This document shows positions 33,001-44,009 of a stretch of DNA of 64,000 bases, one piece after another. Each line of letters begins with the position of its first letter. Within the stretch, counting starts at the first letter, position 1. This DNA comes from Tethya wilhelma (lineage: Eukaryota; Porifera; Demospongiae; Tethyida; Tethyidae), in NCBI GenBank assembly GCA_964030475.1, contig CAXIPT010000024.1, positions 243,286-307,285 on the forward strand, read 5' to 3'. Below the pieces are notes generated by a model. That model was not told the origin of the DNA. It saw only the letters and a list, made by a program, of their open reading frames with translations, and made no database searches. A program made the translations under genes and the position numbers.

Positions 33001-35484
33001 TAAGTAATAAGTAAGATCATATATCCTAAGGTTAGCCTAAGTGTTACTTGTTTACACTAATACTATTCAGTTATTGATGACTAAGCATCAGCTGTAGCAT
33101 GCTCAAATTGTCTATAATAGTATTAATTTTGTTTACCACAACAGAACTCTTTGGAAGTCATTGAAACCATATTCTATGGAAAAATCAAGGTGCATGCATA
33201 CATGGATAATGGGAATAATATTGTTAATAAAATCAAAAAAATTAATGATACTGAAATATCTCGACTGACAACACTTTTGCATTATGTTCCAGAAGGGGAA
33301 CTTGCACTGCAGCAGGAGTTGGGTAGTGTGAGGCAATTAAAGTTTTCTTCTAGATCTTCAATCTTTCTGATCAGTTGCACTTGATAAGCCTCAAATAATT
33401 CTTGATTTTTCATCATATTTGTTCTTGTATCAGGACTTTTATTGAGGCATACCATTATGTGATGGTTGTTGGGTGATAAATTCAGTAGGCAGGTTATCAA
33501 TTTGATGTCCCAAATCATGGCCAGTTGTTGTTGGTAGAGGTAGAACACTGTGCAAACTAAATAAGAAACGAAAAAAGGATGCTCGAGAAAAAAAAGTACA
33601 CCCCTTTTTCTTTCATTGATGATACTAGGCAGTTTTGTAGGAAATTTCCTATAAATTTATATTAAGCCCAAAGAGTAAATTCTGTCCTCTAAATATTCAC
33701 ATGGTTTAGAGTTTCCACTTTTTGAAATTATATAGACACAATTTTATTCATAAATTTTTTTTATAATTCTGGTATTATATAGTACGTATAATAGATATAA
33801 TTACATTTCAAAAAATTGTTTCAAATAGTCCCTGCTCTTTTTTTTTAGACATCTTATTTTAGTTAATTGAAAATCATACAACAAAATGTCTTGAAATGAA
33901 ATAGTTTGTAATGTGTTTGTTTCCGGTGCATCCTTATAGGGCCGCAGCCACCTCTGTTATGACTTTGTTTAAAAACCTGCACTTCGATTTTGTCATGGGG
34001 TATATCTATCAAATGGACTCTGACAACAAGGGGTAGAGATGACGACGTACATTGGAATGCTACAAGCATTCCAATACTGAGTTCCTTTTGTACATCTCTA
34101 TTTTCATGTACTCCTTTTCTTGATGATCCAATATAAATCTGCAGGAATTGTGAGAGTTAATTAATGAAACCGAATTTGCAAAAAATGACCAAGTAGTGCA
34201 ATCTGTGAATTTTGAGATAATGATTACGTAAATATCTACATGTACACGTCATTAATTTTAGACTAGTTACATGAACATGTACATGTAATATCCAAATTTG
34301 AAGAGTCTAGACGCTTTAGTTTAGGAGAAATGCGCTTGAACAAACCGACTGTTCAATCCTATCGTACTCGCAAAATACGATATTCAATATTTTGCTATAA
34401 GTGCAAGTACACGAACTCCCTGAATACTATCTATGCAACAGAGATAGCACGTTTGTGGAGGAATTTTGGTATCACATCAGAATTAATATGCGTGAAATTA
34501 AAGGCTTAAAATTGGCACAGAATTAAGCCTATGTTACTAAAGCTAATTTTATTATTGTATTGAGTATTATAGAAAGATAGGCGTTTTGAATCTAAGCCCT
34601 ACAATATGCATAATTCACATTCATGCACTAAATACAGAGCTCCTGACGTGGAACATAGTAATATAGTTCTATACTTAATACAATAATAAAATTAGCTTTA
34701 GTAACATATGTTTAGCATATTTCTCTCTTTCTGTCCTGAATGCAAGAATACATAAACAGTATGTGCAAGTCATAAAAGTAGAGAATATAATTTTAGTGTT
34801 ATGATCAACTTCAGTGTGGTCACATAATACACACAAGGGAATCTCCCTTCTAGGCCACAGATTAGAGTCAGTGGTCAGAGGAGGTCTGCATGGTCAAAAG
34901 GTCAAGCAAAAGATCACCAAGCATTTACCAGTGTAGCTAAAGCACTTGGTTGGAAAGAAATGTGTTTAGACTCCTGTACCCCTTGAACTACATGTATATG
35001 ACTCTAACATTCTGAATGACATATTAATTGTGACCTTGCCATCAGCATGAATTAAATGACACTAGAAAGTAATAATTATACATGTAATTCCAGGGGGGTA
35101 CAGGGGCCTAAACAACTGTTTTGATTAATTTACCCTAGACTGCATGCCTTCTTTCCACAGCTAATACTTGGGGTAAATAATCTTCAATACAATACAGGCA
35201 TGCATCCAAAGTTGACTGTCAAACCTCCTCAGGTTAGCTGGTGACACTTTTGAATCAAAATAAAAGGTTACTATATTGGCATAATCAGCAAACCACTATG
35301 TACTTCCAAGACCACAGATTGTACACCATACAACTACACCACAGATTACAAATCATGTCACCATGGTGATTCTCAATTAAAGGCCATGTAATATTCCTAC
35401 ATACAACTTTTAAAGGCATAAAGTGTTGTTCTTAAATGATACAAGTCAGTTACATCACAATTAATCCATACTCTTGTTCAATAC
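33001..35484. other. Intergenic stretch with two repeat pieces
   Basis: At 33547-33600 the terminus of the palindrome-rich element (CACTGTGCAAACTAAATAAG) appears in reverse. At 34530-34708 there is a MITE. A 77-codon ORF at 33151 has no recognisable content. I see no other gene here. Confidence 0.5.
34530..34708. mobile_element. MITE with ~40-bp inverted ends
   Basis: TATGTTACTAAAGCTAATTT at the left pairs with AAATTAGCTTTAGTAACATA at the right. Pairing continues through TATTATTGTATT. The element is 179 bp with no ORF. Confidence 0.8.
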
Positions 35485-36595
35485 CTTTGTAGCTTCATGT
35501 GAACTTTCATAACTTCAGTAAGCCACATTCTGACAACACTATTCAAGGTACGCTCACGTGCTTCATGGATGGTTGCACAAACATCACAAGTGGAAAAGCG
35601 ATTTTCCTATAATTAAAACAATCATTATTAGGGAACTCAAACTCATTATTTTCATATTATACAAATGTACCATAGGGATCATTACTTCTGGAAATTCTTT
35701 TTTCCAAATATCATAAAAAGTACGAAGTGAACAGCATGTGAGGCATACGGATGGGCCACCTTGAGTGAGATCATCTTCAGCAATGGAATAAACATCCCCT
35801 TTTGTCAAACATGATGGTAGGTGTATCTTTGAATTCATTGGCATGCGGTCCCCAACTTTGGCAAAAAAAAATTCTCATCCAGCTGATCACTCTTAAAGTA
35901 GTTGTCGAGGGGGTGGTCATTCCTTCTCGTCCATGTTCAACGACAACAGTTCCTGACAACACTTTCTCAGCAAGACACTTCATCTTGTTGTATCTTAGAC
36001 CATAAACCAATCGCCAACACAGAATACATACAACTTTCCCGGCAACAGTATAAAGAAATGTTCCATCGCTACTATTGTGCTGACGGAGATAATAAACCAC
36101 CAATTGGTTTTGTTCAATCTCGTTTAAATTGCTCTCATAAAATTCTTCCCTCACTCTCTTTACATCATTCATTGAAAGTTGATGAAAGCAATTGTTTTCA
36201 CAGCATTTGATTGTGAAGATAGTTGCCTGGTCGTATTCGGGAACACCTATAGTACAACAAAAGTGGGCATTAAATGGAAATAAGCACACTGCAGTAGCCT
36301 GAGAGGTGTATGTTTATTACATTATGCATTCAATATTCTAAGTCACAGATTAAACAATAGCAAAGTCCTAAGACAATCACGGTAGATATATAGATCTACC
36401 TCTTCTTCGAGTAGCTTTTGAACGGATTGTCGGGGTACAAGACTTGCTGCCGCTGCTACTGGCTATCGTAGACTGTTCTGATTGCAAATCCTCGGGTTGT
36501 TCACCAAAACAAATACTTGACTTAGTACTCAGAACCTGTGAACTCAGTGAAGTACTAGAGAGCAGTGTCGCTGTGGCACTTCGAGCAACCGCCAT
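35485..36595 (-). CDS. Multi-exon gene resembling DUF7869-type transposase-like proteins, partial
   Basis: Exon 1 is 36595-36400 (Ser/Thr-rich, ending TRRRG, phase 1). Exon 2 is 36246-35671, after acceptor TACTATAG. Exon 3 is 35606-35485, flanked by ATTATAG and AAAG/GTATTG. The joins stay in frame. Exon 2 has paired cysteines (IKCCENNCFHQL), then GKVVCILCWRLVYGLRYNKM, an HGREG turn and, after a frameshift in the T run near 35865, the segment HLPSCLTKGDVY. Exon 3 has the CDVCATIHEAR knuckle. The order resembles widespread animal transposase-like proteins of unknown role. The frameshift may be a homopolymer error or a true break. The 3' end is not identified. It shares a divergent promoter region with the gene at 36765. 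Confidence 0.5.
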
Positions 36596-36764
36596 ATTAT
36601 TTCAGCTTCAGGCTTCAAATTTGAGCATGCGCATGCGCATTACTAAAACGGGCGTGGTTTCAAAGATGCACACACGTTGTACTGTAGATGAAACCGCGTG
36701 CTAGACTCATTAACCACATCATTGCCACGATCGCGAAGAGTACAGCACCAGTATCACTATCACT
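36596..36764. promoter_or_regulatory. Candidate bidirectional promoter with NRF1-like motif
   Basis: Only 169 bp separate the start codons of two divergent genes. It contains GCATGCGCATGCGCAT at about 36626-36641, matching the palindromic NRF1 consensus (YGCGCAYGCGCR), and GGGCGTGGT, an Sp/KLF-like GC box, at 36651. No TATA box is evident. Confidence 0.45.
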
Positions 36765-37752
36765 ATGGCAAATCCAGCAGCCTCTATCGACAGCGGTAGT
36801 ACTACAAGAGAACCATTGCTGTCTTTAAAACCATGGCATCTTACCTTTTTTGAGGAGGGACTGTTAATCTGGAAGGAAGGCAAACGTTTGAAGCTCCGTG
36901 ACGGCACCATGATGCAGATTCTGAAACTAGAAAAATGTAGTATTCTAGATATATACAGTGAAAACGGTAAGTACATGTCACAATAATTAAATTTTTCATT
37001 GTCATGATTGTAATTATAATTATACATGAATCAAAAATGAATCAAATTCTCATTATTAAACCATATCATCATAATTATAATAATTCTCTAATTATGCATA
37101 ATTCTATGCCGTGCTTACATGCAGGAGAGGTAGCTCAAGCAGCAATTGCTATAAATTTAGACTGTTTGTGTATTCAAAGAAAAAGTTCAGAGACTTTGTG
37201 TCATTCTTAATGCAGAAGATGACTTGGAACAAGGTCACGGTCAGTTATTTATTATATCATTAAATTTTAATTGAATGATCATGATTATAATTTGCATGAA
37301 TAATCATATACTAATAAAATATTATTATTTCATGACTAACTTTAAGTTATTCTATTATGTTTATATTATTAATGCAGCTGAAGAACCTGGATCTCCGGAG
37401 ATTCCATCACAGAAACCAACATCATCGAAATCATTGACAACACACCAAACAGACTCATTGACAAGTGAAGCTTCAGAATCGGAAACAGAAGGAGTAACAT
37501 CCAAGAATAGAACCGGTAATTTTTACTTTCTTCTGCATGCAGGTTGTTGTGAGTAAATAATTACTGACAGTACTCATGCATTATAATTTAGGCACTCTCT
37601 CCACCCAACAAGTGTTGGACAAGATAGATGATGCTCTTTACTTTTCAAAAGCCAAAGAATCACTTTGGAAAGGTGGGCAAAAGGAATCAAAGAAACACTC
37701 AGCTCAAAAAACCTATCCAATATTAGAAACAGAAAATAGCTATAGCTTGTAA
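36765..37752 (+). pseudogene. Unrecognised four-exon gene, copy with 8-bp deletion in exon 2
   Basis: Exons are 36765-36966, 37125-37239, 37378-37515 and 37592-37752, all with GT-AG borders. Exon 1 starts MANPAASIDSGSTTREP and contains a hydrophobic/aromatic stretch (KPWHLTFFEEGLLIW), then KLEKCSILDIYSE. Exon 3 is Ser/Thr-rich. Exon 4 has a helix-like region (QQVLDKIDDALYFSKAKESL) and ends ETENSYSL. With the exon 2 length seen in the other copy (123 bp) the gene would encode 207 aa. Here exon 2 is 115 bp and shifts the frame, so this copy is broken unless a different splice is used. I recognise no domain. The copy at 9098-9786 has complementary damage. Confidence 0.6.
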
Positions 37753-37853
37753 TAATTATTGTTAATATATATGTCATCTTCACATAATTATGTTACAGTT
37801 ACTGTTACAGTAGTTATTACTCTTGTCAACTATATACGTATTGTCATGACTGT

Positions 37854-38658
37854 ACTCTCCCTGTATATAAAACTATATATACGGTTACCAACTTACCATT
37901 AATTGTACTGAAAATGAATGAATCGAATAAATTTATTAATTTATAATACTTTGAACCATGCATGATTCCTACAAACAGCTTGAACACTGCATGCAGACTG
38001 GATGCAGAGGAACTAATTTAAAAGTGTAGGAATATTTCCTACAAACTAACGATTTGTCAAAAACCAATGCTTTAATGTATTACTTTTGTAGGAAACATGA
38101 TTCCTACAAAAAATATTGCAGACTGCTAGGAAACTCAGTAAGTGTAGGAATATTTCTTACAAATTAACGATTTGTCAATGCTTACTTTTGTAGGAAACAT
38201 GCATGATTCCTACAAAAAATATTGCAGACTGCAAAGGAACGAAAGTGTAGGAATATTTCCTATAAATTAATGATTTGTCAAAAACCAATGCTTACTTTTG
38301 TAGGAAACATGATTCCTACAAAAAAATATTGCAGACTGCAAAGAAACTAAAGTGTAGGAATATTTCCTACAAATTAATGATTTGTCAAAAACCAATGCTT
38401 ACTTTTGTAGGAAACATGATTCCTACAAAAAAATATTGCAGACTGCAAAGAAACTAAAGTGTAGGAATATTTCCTACAAATTAATGATTTGTCAAAAAAC
38501 AATGCTTACTTTTGTAGGAAACATATTTCCTACACGTGTAGGAAACATGTTTCCTACACTTTCAAAGTTCCTCGCATTTCTGAAAGAAAGTACACCCATA
38601 AATTTAAAAAACCTATGTAGCATCCTTTTTTCGTTTCTTATTTAGTTTGCACAGTGTT
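37854..38658. repeat. Palindrome-rich element with 107-bp tandem units, copy 2
   Basis: Near-identical to 15867-16642, again with five 107-bp units and the same closing palindromes. Together with the upstream gene it forms a duplicated block. In the other block ~6 kb of extra sequence lies between gene and element. Confidence 0.85.
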
Positions 38659-38818
38659 TGTTTCCATTTTCACCCTTTAGTGATTGTGTGTGCATGTCCA
38701 TCTAACACCTTCCCACTATGCAGTTGCACGGCTCTTAGTGCCTGCTTAGTGCACAGGCAAGCTGGCTTGTCCAGCTAGACATGACCCAAATTGTGACAGC
38801 CAAAAGCGCTTTGATTTG

Positions 38819-38820
<2 letters not shown>

Positions 38821-38891
<71 letters not shown>
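38821..38891. repeat. (GT)n microsatellite
   Basis: About 35 uninterrupted GT dinucleotides running into an 8-base N gap at 38892-38899. Confidence 0.98.
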
Positions 38892-38899
38892 NNNNNNNN

Positions 38900-39850
38900 G
38901 TTGGGGTTAACTGAAAAGGATAATATTGAAGCCTACTTGGTGACTTCTGAGAGAATTATGGAGGGACAGAAGATTGCAAAGACACCAACTGGGCTCAATA
39001 CCTGGCACCACAGCTGACAGGGAAAGCACAGCTAGCCTTGGCTGCCTTAACTAGCACTGAAGAAGGCAAGTATGATGCTGTGAAGACGGCAATCCTAACT
39101 CGGTACGACATCAACGAGGAGGCCTACCGTCGGCGATTTCAATCAGCATCCAGAGAGAGTGATGAAACCAACCGTGAGCTAGTCGTCCGGATGATGGATC
39201 TCCAAGCAAAGTGGCTTAGGAATTGCAAGGACATCAAGGAAATGCAGCAAGCCACAGGAATCAAGCAGTTTTTGAGAACGTTGGGAGCTGAGAAGAGGTT
39301 GTGAGTGATGGTGAAGAAACCTACAACTTGCATCGAAGCTGGATAGCTCGCAGATGAGTTCAAACAAGCAAGAAAGGGGACTGAGGAGCAGGACCCAAAG
39401 ACAAAGGAGTGCAAATACTGTGGAAAGGCAGGGCACTTGGAGAAGACCTGCAGGAGGAAACAGGTAGAATCGAGAGTGGAGAAGCATTAGTTAACATGCT
39501 TCCATTGTAACCAGGTGGGGCACATTGCTAAGAGGTGTCTGGAGAAAATTTATTTCTGTGGATTTGCAGAGGAGACAGGACGGTCCAGTAGCAAGCTGCA
39601 TCGACAAGGAGTGGTTGAAGCTAGGAGAAGCAGTTCAGGACATTCTATTGGACACAGGCTGCTCTAGGTCTATGGTGAGGAAGGATTTATAGCGCCAGCA
39701 AGTAGAGTTTCGAAGGACGTGGTGTTCATTAGGTGTAGCCATGAAGACGTTACATCGTATGCCGTCGCAAGGTCGAATATGGAGATTGGAGGATTTCCTA
39801 TCGAGACAGAAGTAGCTGTGTCTGACAAACTACCGGTGGTAAATTTAGTG
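38900..39850 (+). pseudogene. Ty3/gypsy-type gag and protease relic
   Basis: A capsid-like helical region (NIEAYLVTSERIM, QYLAPQLTGKAQLALAAL, ILTRYDINEEAYRRRF, LQAKWLR) is followed by two CCHC zinc knuckles (CKYCGKAGHLEKTC and CFHCNQVGHIAKRC) and a retropepsin motif (ILLDTGCSRSMV). Frameshifts near 38985 and three in-frame stops (about 39302, 39345, 39488) break it. It is cut by the GT repeat and gap at the left and by Penelope sequence at the right. The capsid region resembles SCAN-like gag proteins. Confidence 0.8.
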
Positions 39851-39986
39851 TACTAGTTTTAGCCTTACTTTTTGTTTATTGTGTATTTGAATAGCTATTG
39901 TTAGTGTAGTAGTATATAAGTAGCTGTATATTTTTGTGATACATTCAGGATGGGTGGGAACTACATGCGCCTGTGCTTTGTAGCTT

Positions 39987-40638
39987 CTACTCCTTGGGTG
40001 AGTTTTTATTTTTGTTGTCATTGTCATAGATTTTTATATTTAGGCCTTTATTTGACAGTTTGGTTAAGGTTGCTAGTTTGCATATCCAGTAATATTCTCT
40101 TTGTTTCAACCATGTGTTTAGGTTGTCCTTTCTTAAGTATGGGGGTGCGGTTTCGAGGATTTGAAACTGGATATTTTCTCGTTTGTGGTTGCTATTCTGT
40201 ATGTGTTTGCCAATGCCAGAACTATTTGATTGTAGGTGTTCAAATATTCTGTATTTGATTGGTCTGGTTGACATTCCGACATATTGAGCTTTACAGTCTC
40301 TGTGTGTGCAGGTGGCTAGGTAAATAACATTTTTTGTGTCACAGTTATATTTTGTGTATGGGACAGGCAGGTTTATCGGGTGTTTGGTTTTATTATAAGT
40401 GCTTGTTACAAATGTTTTGGTTGTTAGGATTTTGCAGGTGAAGCAGTTCTTCTTGCATTTACTGATCGGGTTTCTGAAATGTTTAAGTTTTTCTTGAAAA
40501 AGGTTCAGGGGGTAGTTGTCATCGATAGTAATTGGTTTTGGGTTGTTGTCTGTCTGTTCTGGTGTTGTTTCACTATTTTCTGACAGTGGGGCTAGTTTAG
40601 CTCTTACTAGTAGGTTCCTTAGTGCTTTGTTTCCTCTG
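39987..40638 (-). pseudogene. Penelope-like element, GIY-YIG endonuclease end
   Basis: Minus-strand reading starts at the CACTA terminus (40638) with GNKALRNLLVRAKLAPL. It passes a Cys-rich linker (CKKNCFTCKIL) and enters the GIY-YIG-like nuclease (NVIYLATC, then AQYVGMSTRPIKYRIFEH, GIGKHIQNSNH, then EYYWICKLATL and GLN), ending at 39987. That is the normal C-terminus of Penelope-like retroelements. The reverse transcriptase part would lie to the right but is displaced by the CACTA element. The frame is open throughout this piece. Confidence 0.75.
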
Positions 40639-42498
40639 CACTGTAAAAATTTTTTGTCATTATGACAACTTTTGTTAATTTAACTATAATTATTTTCCAG
40701 TTATTATGACACCCAATTTGTTGTAATAGCAGACTTTTGTTAATACTACTATAATCTGTTATTTTTACTTGGAAATATAGTAAATGTAACAAGGCATCTT
40801 AAAATAACAATGAATTAGTTAATTTAACCATGGTTAAAATGCTGTTATTTTGCCACGCATGCCTTGTTTCTGCAGATTATAGTTAAAACTACAATACAAA
40901 TCAATTAATCTGATGTATTAATCTTATCAACTGTTATTTTGCCACACATTTTTACTATTTCTGCAGGCTTGGTTAAAACTACTTGACAATGTACAAAATC
41001 TATCCCAACGTCTTATGGTTTACGCATGTGAAGTACACACCAAAAGAATGTGACACATAGCTGACTATATATAGTATGGCTGGACACATGCATGTACATT
41101 ATCATAGCTGTTATACAATAAGTGACTGCGCCGGAACAATATAATTGAAATTAATTTTTTTTATTTGTGAATCACGAAATTTTTCAAGGTACAATAATGT
41201 GATGTTTTGGGGTCAATAAAACATCAGAATCAGAACTTGAAGCATGTGATCTGCGACCATGAAGAACACTGAACTCAGGTAATTCACTTACTAATTGAAA
41301 AAAGTGTTGATCTGTACTATGAACGACAAAAGACTGAAAATGAGCATCAAATGCTAATGTCTCACAAATGGTAAGAGATACAACAAACACAGTTTGAACA
41401 ATAAAAATTTCATTGATCTTTGCAAACTTTGGATACAAAGCATCCATTCCTGTTACTACATATGCATTTTTCCGTAAGTGAAAGCAGCCTTTCTTGATCC
41501 AGGTTGGGTGAAATACTTTACTAGAAGGGTTGATGTTCAGTACTGGTTCTACAAATTGTCTTAATGCAGTATTTTTTTCATGGCAAATTAATGATTCAGA
41601 ATTGTTCCGACAACCATATGACTCATTTCCAAGAAAATCACTTTTTAAATTTAATGTGTAACAAAGGTGGTGTTGACTTCTTTTAGCCACTGTATATGAG
41701 ATGTTCTTAAAGTTGCCGTGAGACGTAGCCTTTTTGATGACTCGTAGTCTGGCTTCGTATCGCATAGTCCAAGAAGTTACTAATGGTCCAAATGCTAAAA
41801 TTTGACTAGGATAATGTACCATGTAGTGCATTTTTGGTATTATACTGACATTGGGGTAAAGGCGTTTGAACACTGTATGATGCTCTTCAATTAGAACTTG
41901 AAGATAGTCTACAAGTTCATAACTCACAACCCAGGACATACAAATACGGCAGATTTTTATCAATAACAAAAAACACTCCCAGTACGGATCATCTTCTGGA
42001 ACAAGATCTCCAATTAGAATTGGTAAAATTGTAACGAGCAGCCACATTTGACCTGCAGATTGACGAATTTTAGCTTCAGATTTTTTTAAAGCATTTTCGT
42101 CTATTTCAGTTGGTTTGTCCCCGGCCTCAGAGTATCCATAGTCAAACTGCATTAACCTTTGGTTCAACTGTTTTACTGTAAAGAAGTGCGATTCGCCAAA
42201 ACAAAACACACGTAACATTGCTTTTAACTCAAGCGGAAAAACTCCTTCAAGAAGGTCATGCATTATGTCGTGAGGCAAGTTTGTTGCAACAGAAAATTCA
42301 CTCACATCATTAAGTATTGATCGCCGGTTGATGCCGTAGGTAACGGAGTTATGGTCACGAAGAGTACCAGAAAGTTGTTGGCATTGACGTTCATGCTCTA
42401 CAGCATTTCTCATAGTAAACATTGCTTCGTGAAAGTGTGTTTGTGAATCGATCCGTGTAGTCATACATGAACGACAAATCCGGAATGCAAAAGACATT
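40639..42498 (-). mobile_element. CACTA/EnSpm element, copy 1 (5' end lost at N)
   Basis: The terminus CACTGTAAAAATTTTTTGTC begins at 40639, directly against the Penelope coding sequence. Subterminal words TTATGACA, TTAACTATAATT and GTTATTTT follow. The rest is the 3' part of a transposase gene. The N near 42499 removes the other end. A near-identical inverted copy is at 56963-58883. Confidence 0.85.
41184..42497 (-). CDS. CACTA/EnSpm-type transposase, C-terminal ~437 aa, copy 1
   Basis: The N-terminus is cut by the N at 42499, so the first Met seen is internal. It begins with a CxxC-containing segment (FRICRSCMTTRID), then the signature NLPHDIMHDLLEGVFPLELK. Middle motifs are QMWLLVTILP, MSWVVSYELVDYL and PKMHYMVHYPSQI, and then SWTMRYEARLRVIKK. 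The C-terminal domain is less conserved. This arrangement belongs to the animal CACTA-like transposases, whose upstream half is preserved in the relic at 46434-49144. The reading frame is open here, unlike in copy 2, which has lost one base. Confidence 0.8.
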   Translation of the reverse strand: MSFAFRICRSCMTTRIDSQTHFHEAMFTMRNAVEHERQCQQLSGTLRDHNSVTYGINRRSILNDVSEFSVATNLPHDIMHDLLEGVFPLELKAMLRVFCFGESHFFTVKQLNQRLMQFDYGYSEAGDKPTEIDENALKKSEAKIRQSAGQMWLLVTILPILIGDLVPEDDPYWECFLLLIKICRICMSWVVSYELVDYLQVLIEEHHTVFKRLYPNVSIIPKMHYMVHYPSQILAFGPLVTSWTMRYEARLRVIKKATSHGNFKNISYTVAKRSQHHLCYTLNLKSDFLGNESYGCRNNSESLICHEKNTALRQFVEPVLNINPSSKVFHPTWIKKGCFHLRKNAYVVTGMDALYPKFAKINEIFIVQTVFVVSLTICETLAFDAHFQSFVVHSTDQHFFQLVSELPEFSVLHGRRSHASSSDSDVLLTPKHHIIVP

Positions 42499-42621
42499 NC
42501 GTATGAACGATCACTTTTGACGTCGGTACAACGTAAATTGCAATATCGTGAGATGTACGATAGTCGATGGAAGCTTCCCTGATGGTCAGTCTGGAGTTCC
42601 AGAAGCTGTCTTGCTCACTGC

Positions 42622-43149
42622 TCACACATAGAGGATGTCTCCTTGGTGAGCTAGAGTAACATCTTCTCTGGAGTCTACAAAGACAAGAATGATGAAGAAA
42701 ACTAGAAGAAGAAGGTAGGAGAGGAGGAGAATACAGGGAGCAGGGATTGGAGGGAGTGACTTGCTCTTGGATTGAGATAGTATGTCCTTTTTCATCTTGG
42801 TGTCAGAGTGCACGTGACCTGCTGAATGTGAATAAAAGCGGTCTTAATCTACATGCATTGTTCTCATTATGTCAGCTATAATCAGTAGTAGAGAGTCTGC
42901 TTGCATAATAATAACTAAAAGGGTCAATATTATAAACAATCTTCGAGCTTCATAATCAAAGATGTGATGCATGTAACATAGTAGGGTGTGGCTCAATAAA
43001 ACATGATTTTGCTGATTTGCGTGCAAGCAGTCATCATGCACTTACTTTCAAGATGATACAGCCTATTTTCAGAAAGAAGGGGACCAGAATCGCCTTTGTG
43101 ACCTTTCATTGATACCAAAGAATGGTAAAGGTCGTCATGCGGTGTAGTA
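42622..43149 (-). CDS. Small membrane-protein gene, last two exons
   Basis: Exon X is 43149-43046 (acceptor TTTTCCGCAG, donor TTGAAA/GTAAGT). Exon Y is 42818-42622 (acceptor ATTCAGCAG). They join in phase. Exon X encodes HDDLYHSLVSMKGHKGDSG. Exon Y encodes a Lys/Ser-rich linker, one strong hydrophobic segment (ILLLSYLLLLVFFIILVFV) and a short acidic tail ending GDILYV. The protein would be anchored near its C-terminus. Upstream exons are not identified, and an ORF extending from 43193 reads through the acceptor. No family is recognised. Confidence 0.4.
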
Positions 43150-43493
43150 CTGCGGAAAATTAATGATAAAGCCACAAAAATTTTAATGAGCATAATGATA
43201 GATTATGGGACAAACAACAATGGTTCACAAGAAATAAAACAAATAGTGTATGAAAAAGAATGTGCATGCAGTCACAAAATTAACAATCTGTTAAAGTATT
43301 GTGTAATAATAATAATTAGTAGCAGCATTTTTTTTAGTATACAACAACATAATAACACATGAAAATACATAGAGACATGCTGTATGAGCAGGCTCAGTAC
43401 TAACAAAAGTGTAAGTTGTAATTATCCATGGGGGTAAACAAATGCACAAATACATAAAACTCAGTACAATTACACGATTGTTTGGTGACTCAG

Positions 43494-43970
43494 TTAAGAC
43501 TCTTCCTGAAGCACACTTTGAATCTGGAGCATTTTTTGCTTGTGTTGCTCAAGGTCGTTGATGATCTTTTCAACTTTATTGGCCTTGTTGCTGTTGGAAC
43601 CATTTCCTGTCCTGTATTTGTGGATATCATACGACCCTTTTATGAGAACGAAGAAGTCAAACGGCAATGCTATGGCATCAAAGACCACTCCAGCAATGCT
43701 GAGACCACCAGCAATAGTATTGATACCAGCCCAGGCAATCCTGGCAGCGCTTGCTCCAGTGGAAGCAAAACGACCAACCCTAAAGATAGCCCTTCCAACA
43801 TCGAAGCCAGCATCAATGATTTTATAACCATCATAGAGCACTTTTGCTGCTTGACCACCTAATGCAATAATCAGATTAGTGACATTGTAGTGTATTAAGT
43901 ATTTACAATTATATACCACCATACCTTTTATGATATTTGTGATGGCTGCAAATATGACTTGCTCATCCAT
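43494..43970 (-). CDS. Apolipoprotein L-like protein, C-terminal part
   Basis: Exon A is 43970-43925 and exon B 43858-43494, joined across a 66-bp intron (AAAAG/GTATGG to GCATTAG). The spliced product is 136 aa. The intron also happens to be open, giving 158 aa if retained. The core is a small-residue-rich amphipathic region (GRFASTGASAARIAW, GLSIAGVVFDAIALPFDFF), a LIKGSYDIHK turn and a C-terminal coiled-coil-like helix (KVEKIINDLEQHKQKML). This matches the membrane-inserting and helical end of the APOL family. A single N and G-run at 43979 cut the upstream side, so the start Met may be internal. Function in an invertebrate is unknown. Confidence 0.55.
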   Translation of the reverse strand: MDEQVIFAAITNIIKGMVVYNCKYLIHYNVTNLIIALGGQAAKVLYDGYKIIDAGFDVGRAIFRVGRFASTGASAARIAWAGINTIAGGLSIAGVVFDAIALPFDFFVLIKGSYDIHKYRTGNGSNSNKANKVEKIINDLEQHKQKMLQIQSVLQEES

Positions 43971-44009
43971 AGTCGGATNGGGGGGGGGAGGTTACAATAA
44001 GGTAAAGAG

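Noticed and set aside
38781..39017. ORF with alternating Val-Cys
   Set aside because: It is a reading of the (GT)n microsatellite joined through the N gap to the gag relic; only the gag part is meaningful.
43046..43193. Met at 43193 with an apparent signal peptide
   Set aside because: The hydrophobic start crosses a strong splice acceptor (TTTTCCGCAG); the exon starting at 43149 explains the reading frame better.
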